Assembly (NCBI GenBank): GCA_030641425.1
Contig: DAOWHM010000028.1
Span: 1-14,584 of the forward strand
DNA from: Candidatus Bathyarchaeota archaeon
GTDB taxonomy: Archaea > Thermoproteota > Bathyarchaeia > Bathyarchaeales > SOJC01
Direction: 5' to 3'
DNA: 14,584 nucleotides
Shown one piece after another: positions 6,119-14,002 of this stretch. The notes beneath the pieces are model-generated. The model was not told the origin of the DNA. It was given only the letters and a program-made list of their open reading frames with translations, and ran no database searches. The number at the start of each line of letters is the position of its first letter. The stretch's first letter is position 1. A program made the position numbers and the translations under genes.

Positions 6119-7366
6119 CTATTTCACTATGCCGTAGCCTATGAGTCGCCATCTACCGGAAATTTTTCTACTCAAAGCGGCTCTCATTCCTTTTTCGACA
6201 CATACTGGACGGCTGAGTTTTATGGTTGCTTCATCTTTTTTTGTTGAGGTAACAGGCCCTGTGGTTATAGTGGTACCCACATCTAAGAGAAGGCTTTCGT
6301 TAGGTCGTATAGAATCTATGGCAACCAGTTCCTTGGTTCCGACTGCGCGTTCGAAGAAGTGGGTTTCTATTTGGAGTTCGAAAATCGTTTGAGGAAGTTT
6401 TCCAGGGAGCCCGACTAGGTTGCCGGTTAGACTATCTGCCCTTGTCAGGGACGGGTCAAGCTGCGTTCCTATCCCAACTAGTCCTCCACAATGTACTTCG
6501 TCGAAATCTTTTCCGCCAGCTCTTAGACCGATGATCTCAGTGAACAGAGGTTCATATTTTCCTTGACCTTGCTTCTCCTTTCCTACGCCTGGACGGATTT
6601 CTACTTCGTCACCCAGTTTGAATTTACCTTGAATTATGCTACCCCCCATGACGCCACCTGAAAGATCTTCGATGGTCGTTCCAGGTTTGTTGATGTCGAA
6701 GGATCGAACGATATACATCAAAGGTGGCTTTGTCCTGTCACGAGAAGGAGTAGGCAAGTGCTCTTCCATTGCTTGAATTAGGGCGTCGATGTTAGCTGCA
6801 TGTTGAGCTGAAATTGGGATGATTGGAGCGTCCTCCGCAACGGTGCCTTTGACGAATTCATTGATCTCACGATAACTCTCGAAAACCCTCTTCTCATCAA
6901 CGATGTCGATCTTGTTTTGGGCGATGACGATTTTATCTATACCAACAACTTCTATCGCTGCCAGATGCTCTCGAGTTTGAGGCTGTGGACAACGTTCATC
7001 TGCAGCTATCACTAGAATAGCACCATCCATAACTGCAGCGCCTGAAAGCATCGTTGCCATGAGAGCTTCATGTCCAGGAGCATCTACAAAACTTACTACT
7101 CGCTGCAACTCACAATTATTACTGCACACTGGGCATTTGGATTCCGTTGAATAGCACTCGGGTGCATCACAATTGGGACACTTGTAAATCATTGCATCTG
7201 CATACCCAAGTTTGATTGTTATGCCCCGTCTTAGCTCTTCACTGTGTTTGGCAGCCCAAACCCCAGATAAAGCTTGAACAAGCGTTGTCTTTCCGTGGTC
7301 AACATGACCAATCGTACCAATGTTGACTTCGGGTTGAATGGGCAGAGTTGAATTTTCCTCAAGCAT
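6119..7366 (-). CDS. eif2g: Translation initiation factor aIF2, gamma subunit
   Basis: The GTPase core of the aIF2 heterotrimer, which brings initiator Met-tRNA to the small subunit. The 415-residue product is full length. The G domain shows GHVDHGKT (20-27), RRGITIKLGYA (switch 1), DAPGH (95-99), NKID (151-154) and SAQH (186-189). The zinc knuckle inserted between switch 1 and DAPGH is present (Cys63, 66, 78, 81). Domains II and III follow (VRSFDINKPG; GTGLVG-like KLPQTIFELQIETHFFERAVG), ending LSRKISGRWRLIGYGIVK. Downstream are the PIN gene (55 bases) and upstream eS6 (80 bases), the usual archaeal order. Confidence 0.97.
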   Translation of the reverse strand: MLEENSTLPIQPEVNIGTIGHVDHGKTTLVQALSGVWAAKHSEELRRGITIKLGYADAMIYKCPNCDAPECYSTESKCPVCSNNCELQRVVSFVDAPGHEALMATMLSGAAVMDGAILVIAADERCPQPQTREHLAAIEVVGIDKIVIAQNKIDIVDEKRVFESYREINEFVKGTVAEDAPIIPISAQHAANIDALIQAMEEHLPTPSRDRTKPPLMYIVRSFDINKPGTTIEDLSGGVMGGSIIQGKFKLGDEVEIRPGVGKEKQGQGKYEPLFTEIIGLRAGGKDFDEVHCGGLVGIGTQLDPSLTRADSLTGNLVGLPGKLPQTIFELQIETHFFERAVGTKELVAIDSIRPNESLLLDVGTTITTGPVTSTKKDEATIKLSRPVCVEKGMRAALSRKISGRWRLIGYGIVK

Positions 7367-7446
7367 TTTTATTCTTATCCGTAGTTACGGTGTAGGAAAT
7401 TAGAGCTCTTTGCTAAAAAGGCTTCTGCGCTATTTAGGTTTTAAGA

Positions 7447-7977
7447 CTATGTCTTTCCAGGTGCAGGTTGGATTTCTTGAGTTGGCAGGTTTGATTTTTC
7501 TACTTTGTCGACCTTGGGTTCTTCCTTCTCACTCTTTGATTCCTCAGCTTCCTTAGGTTTTTCAGCCGCTTCGCCGCTTTTCTTCTCTTTCTTTTGGGTC
7601 TCAGATTTCTCTGGTTTCTTTGGCTTCTTAGGTTTCTCAACTATCTTCATGTTGATCTGCGTTATTTCCTCAGTGATTACGTTGCCTCGCAGGGTTCTTC
7701 TTTTACGTTCGCCCTTTTCAGTTGAATGGAATCCGACTCCGCCGGTAAGTATTACACGTGTCTTTACTCCACCATGGATATCGGGTCGCATTGGAAACCC
7801 ATCTTTATCTGAACCACCTGCAATTTTGATCTTGTGTCCTCCCAGTCCAATGGTAGCTCCATCTATTGTTTCGCCAAGTTTTCTTCCTATAAGGGGTACG
7901 GCTTTAGGACCTTCAACTTCGACTGTTTGTGACTTTCCTGTTTCCGGATCTGAAAGGACTATTTTGAACTTGGCCAT
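7447..7977 (-). CDS. rps6e: Small-subunit ribosomal protein eS6 (S6e), with Lys/Glu-rich tail
   Basis: A 30S protein; in eukaryotes its C-terminal tail is phosphorylated. The core (about 1-117) is archaeal eS6: KFKIVLSDPETGKS, IGRKLGETIDG, GHKIKIAGGSDKDGFPMRPDI, GGVGFHSTEKGERKRRTLRGN, ITEEITQINMKIVE. The remaining 60 residues are nearly all Lys, Glu, Pro and Ser. Many archaeal eS6 proteins stop near 125 residues, so the tail is an addition. The start ATG has GGAG seven bases upstream. The gene opens the minus-strand cluster and diverges from EF-2. Confidence 0.95.
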   Translation of the reverse strand: MAKFKIVLSDPETGKSQTVEVEGPKAVPLIGRKLGETIDGATIGLGGHKIKIAGGSDKDGFPMRPDIHGGVKTRVILTGGVGFHSTEKGERKRRTLRGNVITEEITQINMKIVEKPKKPKKPEKSETQKKEKKSGEAAEKPKEAEESKSEKEEPKVDKVEKSNLPTQEIQPAPGKT

Positions 7978-8279
7978 ATAGAGACTCCATAAAGGTATTG
8001 AATATGGATTGTGTAACGTGTTCTTAAAGCTTCCTTTTTGACATTAGGAAAGTTTATCGATATAGTCTCACTCTTCAGTTGCACATTCACTCAATAGTTA
8101 GTTCCTTCGAATGCATGTATAAATTCCAAAGTATGCTATGTTTGTTTCAAGATTTATTTTGCAGATTCAAAACAATTCAGAGTTTTCCCAAAGTTGAGGA
8201 GTTTATTTCACTCAGCAAAGTTAATAGGAGACATTATTTACAACCATGTAAGTTCACGACAACAAAGGAAGCCTCAATC
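7978..8279. other. 302-base divergent promoter region of eS6 and EF-2
   Basis: For eS6 (minus) AAGCTTTAAGAA at 8022-8033 suits a start near 8000 and a leader of about 23 bases. For EF-2 (plus) there are several TATA-like boxes: GTATAAATT at 8117-8125, GTTTATTTC at 8201-8209 and ATTATTTAC at about 8233-8241. The EF-2 reading frame stays open leftwards to a TTG at 8079, giving 67 codons of Phe/Cys/Ser-rich translation with no resemblance to EF-2. I treat this as untranslated leader. Confidence 0.5.
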
Positions 8280-10490
8280 ATGCCGAAATTTAAACAAACT
8301 GCGGAAATCCTCAAACTTATGCACAAAAAAGAGAATATTCGAGATATTGGAATCATTGCTCACATCGATCATGGGAAGACTACGATGACAGATAGTCTTC
8401 TTACAGAGGCAGGTCTTCTCAGCCCTAAGTATGCAGGTAAAGCCCGGCTTCTAGATTACTTGGAGGAGGAACAGAAAAGGGGAATCACCATAAAGACAGC
8501 AAACATCAGTCTTCTCCACGTAGAGAAGGAAACGTCATATCTTATCAACCTCGTCGATACGCCTGGACACGTGGATTTCACTGGGAAGGTCACGCGAGCT
8601 CTAAGAGCGATTGATGGGGCGGTCGTTGTGGTTGATGCTGTTGAAGAAGTGATGGTTCAAACAGAAACAGTTACTCGTCAGGCTCTTAATGAACGTGTGA
8701 GACCCGTATTATTCATCAACAAAGTTGACCGTCTAATTAAGGAGCTGAGACTAGGTCCCCAAGAAATTCAAGAGAAACTAGCGCGTATAATACGGGATTT
8801 TAACAATTTAATCGCGTTGTATGGTGAACCTGAGCAGAAAGAAAAATGGCAGGTGGAAGCGGGGAATGGCAGTGTAGCCTTCGGGTCAGCTTTGCATCGG
8901 TGGGGGTTCACTGTTGATATTGCCAAGGAGAAGGGTTTGAGATTCAACGAGATAATTGAGGCTTACAAGAATGATAAAGTGGAAGACTTAATGGAGCAGT
9001 TACCTCTTCATAAGGCCATTCTTGCGATGGTTGTAGATCATCTGCCAAATCCCGTTGATGCTCAAAAGTATAGAATTCCGAAGGTGTGGAAAGGTGATGT
9101 TGACTCCGAGATTGGGAGAGCTATGCTTAGTGCTGATCCTAAGGGTCCAATAGTAATCTGTATAACATTGACGCAGATGGATCCTCATGCTGGACTTGTA
9201 GCTACCGGACGTCTCTTTTCTGGAGTTGTGAAGGAAGGAGCGCGGGTTTACCTTGTGGGGGCTAAGCAGGAGTATCGTATTCAACAAGTTTCAATGTACA
9301 TGGGCGCCTTCAGAGAGGGTGTAGATCAGATAGATGCTGGGAATATAGCGGCACTCCTAGGTCTTGATAAAGCAAGGGCAGGCGAAACCCTCGTGAGTGT
9401 TAGTCACAAAGATGCCATGATTCCTTTCGAACGCATAAAATACGTATCTGAACCTGTCATCACAATCGCTATCGAACCGAAACATCCTAGAGATCTGCCA
9501 CGTTTGATCGACGTAATGGGTCGCTTGGCAATTGAAGACCCTAACCTTGTTACGAGCATCAACAAAGAAACTGGCGAATACTTGCTTAGCGGTATGGGTG
9601 AACTACACTTGGAAATCGCAGTCAAGTTCCTCAAGGAATATGCCGGTGGAGGACTTGAGATAATCACCTCAAAGCCACTTGTGGTTTACCGAGAGTCAAC
9701 TCTGACGCAAGGTGTAGTGGCTATGGCCAAAAGCCCCAACAAACACAGTAAATTCTGGATACAAGTAGAACCTCTCGAAGAAAAAATCATCCAGATGATA
9801 GAGAAAGGTGACCTAGCAGAAGAGATGGGGAGAAAGAGGTTGGGACCCATATTGAAAGAAGCAGGATGGCCTACAAATCACGCAAGAAACGTTTGGACAC
9901 TAGAAGAGCATAGAAATATCTTGGTTGATTTGACGAAGGGAGTACAATATCTCCGTGAAGTCCGAGATATGGTGATTGCCGGTTTCAGATGGGCATGCAG
10001 TAATGGTCCTCTCTGCGAAGAACCAATGCGTGGATTAAAGGTTACACTCACTGATGCCTCATTACATGAAGACCCTGTTCACAGAGGACCAGCGCAGATA
10101 ATGCCAGCCACACGACGAGGGATCCTAGGATCTTTCTTATCTTCAAACCCCATCATCCTTGAACCCGTCTACAAGATCGGTGTATCAGCATCCACGCAGT
10201 GGATAGGAGAAGTTGCCGGTTTGATTACAAGAAAGAGAGGGCGCATCATATCTTCAGAGCAGAAAGGTCCTTTGACAATTGTTACAGGTTACATACCGGT
10301 GGCTGAAACTTTCGGACTATCAGCAGAGATGCGATCAGCGACTTCAGGACATGCGTTCTGGCAGACAGCCTTTGACCACTGGGAAAAAGCACCTGAAAGC
10401 GTCGCCGCAGAGGTTATCCAAGCGACTAGAGAAAGAAGAGGTCTATCTCCGGACATACCAGGCATAAGCAGATTCATTGACAAAGCATGA
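8280..10490 (+). CDS. fusA: Translation elongation factor EF-2
   Basis: The GTPase that moves tRNAs and mRNA through the ribosome. From the ATG at 8280 (MPKFKQTAEILKLM, preceded by AAAGGAAG) the product is 736 residues, the normal archaeal length. G-domain motifs are AHIDHGKTT (27-35), KRGITI (66-71), DTPGHVDF (93-100) and NKVD (147-150). The last domain has the diphthamide loop LHEDPVHRGPAQIMPATRR, with the target His at residue 601. A diphthamide pathway is therefore expected elsewhere in the genome. Domain IV and V end with GYIPVAETFGLSAEMRSATSGHAF, typical of archaeal/eukaryotic EF-2. It stands alone, diverging from eS6. Confidence 0.97.
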   Translation: MPKFKQTAEILKLMHKKENIRDIGIIAHIDHGKTTMTDSLLTEAGLLSPKYAGKARLLDYLEEEQKRGITIKTANISLLHVEKETSYLINLVDTPGHVDFTGKVTRALRAIDGAVVVVDAVEEVMVQTETVTRQALNERVRPVLFINKVDRLIKELRLGPQEIQEKLARIIRDFNNLIALYGEPEQKEKWQVEAGNGSVAFGSALHRWGFTVDIAKEKGLRFNEIIEAYKNDKVEDLMEQLPLHKAILAMVVDHLPNPVDAQKYRIPKVWKGDVDSEIGRAMLSADPKGPIVICITLTQMDPHAGLVATGRLFSGVVKEGARVYLVGAKQEYRIQQVSMYMGAFREGVDQIDAGNIAALLGLDKARAGETLVSVSHKDAMIPFERIKYVSEPVITIAIEPKHPRDLPRLIDVMGRLAIEDPNLVTSINKETGEYLLSGMGELHLEIAVKFLKEYAGGGLEIITSKPLVVYRESTLTQGVVAMAKSPNKHSKFWIQVEPLEEKIIQMIEKGDLAEEMGRKRLGPILKEAGWPTNHARNVWTLEEHRNILVDLTKGVQYLREVRDMVIAGFRWACSNGPLCEEPMRGLKVTLTDASLHEDPVHRGPAQIMPATRRGILGSFLSSNPIILEPVYKIGVSASTQWIGEVAGLITRKRGRIISSEQKGPLTIVTGYIPVAETFGLSAEMRSATSGHAFWQTAFDHWEKAPESVAAEVIQATRERRGLSPDIPGISRFIDKA

Positions 10491-10556
10491 AGAAAACGAG
10501 AAGCAATATTTCCCAATCTCTTCTTTCACACAGCAAAAAACTCTGAAGCGCACAAA

Positions 10557-10620
10557 TACCCTAAGAAAGGGTATGAGTGATTCCCCTCTTAAGGGGATGC
10601 ACACTTTTCGCGCTATGCGC
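10557..10620 (+). repeat. Three successive small hairpins after EF-2
   Basis: TACCCT-AAGAA-AGGGTA (10557-10573), TCCCCT-CTTA-AGGGGA (10582-10597) and GCGC-TAT-GCGC (10610-10620), each a perfect stem of 4 to 6 pairs, lie within 64 bases. A short T run (TTTT) falls between the second and third. They may end or stabilise the EF-2 transcript, or belong to a small RNA. Confidence 0.45.
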
Positions 10621-10700
10621 TTACTACCACAACATAGATTAAAACAATATTAAACTTATGAAGTGAGAATACACATTCAGACTCAAGTTGGAGCTATTAC

Positions 10701-10710
10701 TTTTAAATTT
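10701..10710 (+). promoter_or_regulatory. TATA box for the ABC transporter operon
   Basis: TTTTAAATTT lies about 31 bases before the GTG at 10737, and no ribosome site separates them. This spacing predicts a transcript that begins at or within a few bases of the start codon, a leaderless mRNA of the kind common in archaea. Confidence 0.55.
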
Positions 10711-10736
10711 GGGAACTGACATTTCTCCTTTGACCG

Positions 10737-11480
10737 GTGATTAGAACTTTGAGTTTTGCCGTAGAAGCAGATGGACTTGTAAAGGTTTTTGGTAACATTC
10801 GAGCATTAGATGGTTTAAGCTTCAATATCAAGTCTGGCGAGATTTTTGGGATCATTGGACCTAATGGAGCAGGGAAGACGACAGCCCTCAGAATTATAGC
10901 CACATTGATCTTGCCGACCTCTGGGTCTGCCACTGTTTTTGGTCGCTCTGTGACTGCAGATGCGTCAGAAGTTCGCCGACTGATAACTTATCTTCCGGAG
11001 GAAGCTGGAGCTTACAAGAATCTTTCAGGAATTGAATATCTCAAATTCATGGGGAAATTCAACGTAAAAATTAAGGGAAAACTTGAAGAGGTCATCGAAG
11101 ACGCAGGAGATATCTCCGGTTTAGGTGAGCGTTTACATGACAAAGTGAAAACGTATAGTAAAGGTATGAAGCGGAGGCTCCTTGTAGCTAGAGCTCTCAT
11201 GACAAAGCCGAAGTTGGCGATTCTGGATGAACCAACGAGTGGCTTAGATGTTCTACATTCTGTTCACGTAAGGAAGATCATCAAGAATTATGTGGAAAAG
11301 CATGGTGTTACTGTTTTGCTTTCCAGTCATAATATGTTGGAAGTGGAATTTCTATGTGGAAGGGTAGCTTTGATTAATCGGGGGAAAATGGTGGCAGAAG
11401 GTTCCCCTGAGAACTTGAAACTAGAGAGCAAGGCTGCAAATCTGGAAGAAGTTTTCGCGAAGGTGGTAGGTTTTGTTTAG
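10737..11480 (+). CDS. ABC-2 type transporter ATP-binding protein
   Basis: The ATPase of an exporter; with the overlapping permease it should form a NatAB-like transporter in the cytoplasmic membrane. The substrate is unknown (sodium, drugs or lipids are transported by relatives). The 247-residue product has Walker A GPNGAGKTT (41-49), signature YSKGMKRR (140-147), Walker B LAILDEP (160-166) and the switch His198 (SSHNM). At the Q-loop the sequence is YLPEEAG, with Glu88 in place of Gln, as in many members of this subfamily. The start is GTG without a ribosome site, explained by the TATA box 31 bases before it. The next gene overlaps it by eight bases. Confidence 0.93.
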   Translation: MIRTLSFAVEADGLVKVFGNIRALDGLSFNIKSGEIFGIIGPNGAGKTTALRIIATLILPTSGSATVFGRSVTADASEVRRLITYLPEEAGAYKNLSGIEYLKFMGKFNVKIKGKLEEVIEDAGDISGLGERLHDKVKTYSKGMKRRLLVARALMTKPKLAILDEPTSGLDVLHSVHVRKIIKNYVEKHGVTVLLSSHNMLEVEFLCGRVALINRGKMVAEGSPENLKLESKAANLEEVFAKVVGFV

Positions 11481-12747
11481 GGATTTAAGGAACATTGTGT
11501 CCAAGGAACTGAAAGAGCTGCTTCGAGACCCAAAGATTCTCATCGGTATGATTGTCGTTCCCCTAGTTATGTTTCCCATAATAGGGTTAGTTATTAGAGG
11601 ATCAATGGAATCAACTCAGCAACGCCTACAAAGACTCGAAGTAGGCCTCCTCAACTTTGACAAAGGCTCTATTGCTGAAGATTTGACTGAATTCCTAAGC
11701 ACGTACATTATTGTGAAGGCCATCAATGCTTCGAGTGTGGAAGAAGCCGGTGAGATCATGCAATCCGAGACAAATGCAACAGATCTTATAGTGATTCCGT
11801 CAGGGTTCTCGGAGAATGTTTCAGTGGAAGCAGAAGCTTTCATCGATGTATATAGTATCTTCTCAGGTACCGGAGGATTCGCTGAAACTGCCAGCTCATC
11901 TGCTGTAGCAGGATACCTAGAGTATTACAAACGCCAGCGTGCGCCTGACCCATTTCAGACTGTATCCAAATCGATAATTAAAGGAAAACCAACGGATGTT
12001 CCCCCCAGTATGCTCTTTACCATAATGTACTCTCAAGTCTTTGCTTTGCCTGTGACAATTAGCGTCTTGCTAATTTTTTCGATGCAGATTGCTGCAACCT
12101 CGGTCGCTTCAGAGAAAGAAGAGAAAACTTTGGAAACTTTACTCAGTTTGCCGATAAGCAGGTTCACTATTCTGTCTGGAAAGCTTATTGGATCAATAAT
12201 AGTGGCTGCTGTAGGAGCTGTGGCCATCATTGTAGGGCTCAACTATTACATGGGGTCCTTCATGTTGATGGGTGACATTGTGGGTTCCGTAGATCTTGCA
12301 GCTGTGGGGCTCGCTCCAACTCTTGTGGGCTACCTGGTCTTAGGTGCATCTGTTTTCATGGCTCTGCTGTCAGCTCTAGCGTTGGCGATAATCATTTCAG
12401 CTTTTGCTGATGATGTTAGAGGAGCCCAGTCGATTGTAGGCTACCTTTACACTGTGATAATGCTTCCAATGCTCGTTATCATGTTCGCTGACTTCAACTC
12501 TCTACCTTTGGCAGCCAAAATAGTGTTACTCGCTATTCCTTACACTCATCCGATGTTAGCAGCTCAAGCGAGTCTCACAGGCGATTACCTTACCGCAATT
12601 CTCGGAGTAGGCTATCTAATCCTCTTCACGATCGCCTTACTTTACATCGCTGCAAAACTTTTCTCCACAGAGAAAATTTTAACGGTTAAGTTGAAGTTGA
12701 GAGGTCTAAGACTAAGAAGGAAAACTCGCTCTCCACGTGAGGTTTAA
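11473..12747 (+). CDS. ABC-2 type transporter permease (NatB-like)
   Basis: The membrane part of the exporter, 424 residues. A first membrane segment lies at about 20-42 (ILIGMIVVPLVMFPIIGLVI). A roughly 140-residue external domain rich in Ser, Glu and Asn follows, then five or six more segments from about residue 190 (FALPVTISVLLIFSMQIAAT onwards) and a basic cytoplasmic end (KLRGLRLRRKTRSPR). The motif VASEKEEKTLETLLSLPISR after the second segment is the hallmark of ABC-2 permeases. The start is TTG, preceded by AGGTGGTAGG, inside the end of the ATPase gene. The RNase P RNA gene starts 24 bases after the stop. Confidence 0.92.
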   Translation: MFRDLRNIVSKELKELLRDPKILIGMIVVPLVMFPIIGLVIRGSMESTQQRLQRLEVGLLNFDKGSIAEDLTEFLSTYIIVKAINASSVEEAGEIMQSETNATDLIVIPSGFSENVSVEAEAFIDVYSIFSGTGGFAETASSSAVAGYLEYYKRQRAPDPFQTVSKSIIKGKPTDVPPSMLFTIMYSQVFALPVTISVLLIFSMQIAATSVASEKEEKTLETLLSLPISRFTILSGKLIGSIIVAAVGAVAIIVGLNYYMGSFMLMGDIVGSVDLAAVGLAPTLVGYLVLGASVFMALLSALALAIIISAFADDVRGAQSIVGYLYTVIMLPMLVIMFADFNSLPLAAKIVLLAIPYTHPMLAAQASLTGDYLTAILGVGYLILFTIALLYIAAKLFSTEKILTVKLKLRGLRLRRKTRSPREV

Positions 12748-12750
12748 GAA
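12743..12750 (+). promoter_or_regulatory. rnpB: TATA box for RNase P RNA, over the permease stop codon
   Basis: TTTAAGAA includes the permease TAA stop (12745-12747) and is centred about 25 bases before the predicted 5' end of RNase P RNA at 12771, the standard archaeal distance. Confidence 0.55.
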
Positions 12751-12770
12751 GGACCTTTCTCAATTCTCTT

Positions 12771-13092
12771 CTGGGGTTGGTGAGCTGGCGGACAGCTCCG
12801 AGCTTTCGAAGCTTGAGGAAACTCCGTCCACCATGTAGAACTGCATCATCCGTAAGGATGAAAGGCGAGAGCTTTGGCAACAGAACAGAAACGAAACGTC
12901 CATCCACGCAGTTGACGATGATGCATGATAAGTTGTTGAAGGATGCTGGATGCGAAACGGTGAAACGGCTGTCCTGCAGGGTGTAAGGGCAAATAGGCGC
13001 CCATGAAGAACTGCAAGAGGCGCGGGTAGCCCGAATAGCTGAATGCTGTCTATGAACAGAAGGCGGGTTACGTCCAGCACACCATGCCCCAG
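12771..13092 (+). ncRNA. rnpB: RNase P RNA
   Basis: The catalytic RNA of RNase P, which makes tRNA 5' ends. Evidence: a conserved region I sequence, GAGGAAACTCCGTCCACC (12815-12832); the GGCAACAGAACAGAAACG segment (12875-12892); GGTGAAACGG (12959-12968); CGGGTAGCCCGAATAGCTG; and a conserved region V, ACAGAAGGCGGGTTACG (about 13057-13073). The two ends pair as helix P1: 12771-12788 with 13074-13092, 17 pairs with one bulge and one mismatch. A P3-like hairpin GAGCTTTCGAAGCTT lies at about 12800-12814. At about 322 bases the size is normal for an archaeal type A RNA. Reading frames inside it are not genes. Its 3' end overlaps the first codons of the tyrosine recombinase, and no T run ends it. 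Confidence 0.93.
13039..13056 (+). repeat. Direct repeat, copy 1, in RNase P RNA 3' region
   Basis: CTGAATGCTGTCTATGAA. A second copy lies 57 bases (19 codons) further on, in the integrase gene, with 16 of 18 bases the same. Read in the integrase frame this copy would spell LNAVYE. It may be part of an attachment site. Confidence 0.65.
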
Positions 13093-13998
13093 CAACTGAA
13101 TGCCGTCTATCAAAACGGAAAAATCGTTAAAATCCTCTGGGAAATGAAGAAGAACGGCAAAGCAAACGCAACAATCAAAAACGTAGGCAAAGCACTACGA
13201 GTCTTAGACCGCAGTTGCAATTTAGACAAACCCGAAACAGTAAGAACATTCATAGCAACTCTCGACCGCAAGAACGGATACAAAAGACAACTATGCTACT
13301 CCTACAACGTTTATGTAAAAATTCACGGCTTGCAGTGGACAAAACCAATATACTATCAAATCGCAAAAATGCCCAAAATCCCAACAGAAGCAAAAATTAA
13401 TTGCATTATAGCAAACGCATCTAAAAAACTTGCAACAGCCATACCCATGTCAAAAGACACAGGACTCAGACCAATAGAACTAATGAACCTCAAGCTAAAA
13501 GACTTAGACTTTCAAAAAGGAGCAGTATATCCCGAAACTGCAAAACACGGTAGCCCAAGAGTACTAAAACTCAAGAACAGCACGTTAAACATGCTAAACA
13601 AATACCTCGCAGACCGCAACATCGGACTTAATGATAAAATATTCGGTTGGTGGAACAGCGATATTTACGGCAACAGATTTAGAAAGACTCGAAACAGAGT
13701 AGCCAAGAAAATGTCCGACATATCAATAAAAACCATTAGACTTTACGACTTACGACACCTCTTCGCAACAATGACATACCACAGAACAAAAGACATTCTA
13801 TTCGTCAAACAACAAATGGGGCACAAAAAAATCGAAACAACCCTAATCTATACACAACTACTCCAATTCGACAAAGACGACAACTACACATGCAAAATAG
13901 CCCAGAACGCAGAACAAGCCACAGAACTAATAGAAAACGGATTCGAGTATGTCACAACAACACCAGACGAACTAATGCTATTCCGAAAACGCAAATAA
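13084..13998 (+). CDS. Tyrosine recombinase (integrase) of an element at the RNase P RNA gene
   Basis: Cuts and rejoins DNA at attachment sites. The 304-residue product has a core-binding domain (about 12-95) and a catalytic domain with Arg129 (DTGLRPIEL), Lys154 (AKHGSPR), Arg224 with His225 (YDLRH), His247 (QMGHKKIETT) and the nucleophile Tyr256 (LIYTQ). The usual first His of the HxxRH box is Tyr221. The ATG at 13084 lies inside the 3' P1 strand of RNase P RNA. No other start codon precedes the core-binding domain, and no ribosome site is visible. The gene has the same direction as rnpB and abuts its 3' end, the usual place of an int gene next to its attachment site. Base use is odd: much A and C, little G and T on the coding strand. 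A T run follows the stop. Confidence 0.9.
   Translation: MPQQLNAVYQNGKIVKILWEMKKNGKANATIKNVGKALRVLDRSCNLDKPETVRTFIATLDRKNGYKRQLCYSYNVYVKIHGLQWTKPIYYQIAKMPKIPTEAKINCIIANASKKLATAIPMSKDTGLRPIELMNLKLKDLDFQKGAVYPETAKHGSPRVLKLKNSTLNMLNKYLADRNIGLNDKIFGWWNSDIYGNRFRKTRNRVAKKMSDISIKTIRLYDLRHLFATMTYHRTKDILFVKQQMGHKKIETTLIYTQLLQFDKDDNYTCKIAQNAEQATELIENGFEYVTTTPDELMLFRKRK
13096..13113 (+). repeat. Direct repeat, copy 2, in the 5' end of the integrase gene
   Basis: CTGAATGCCGTCTATCAA, differing from copy 1 at two of 18 positions. It encodes LNAVYQ, residues 5-10 of the integrase. Confidence 0.65.
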
Positions 13999-14002
13999 AC
14001 AA

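Noticed and set aside
8079..8279. 67-residue N-terminal extension of EF-2 from TTG 8079
   Set aside because: EF-2 proteins start where the ATG at 8280 does, that ATG has a ribosome-site-like AAAGGAAG, and the extension resembles nothing in the family.
12777..13113. Reading frames on both strands within 12760-13113
   Set aside because: They lie over the RNase P RNA gene, whose conserved regions and paired ends explain the sequence.
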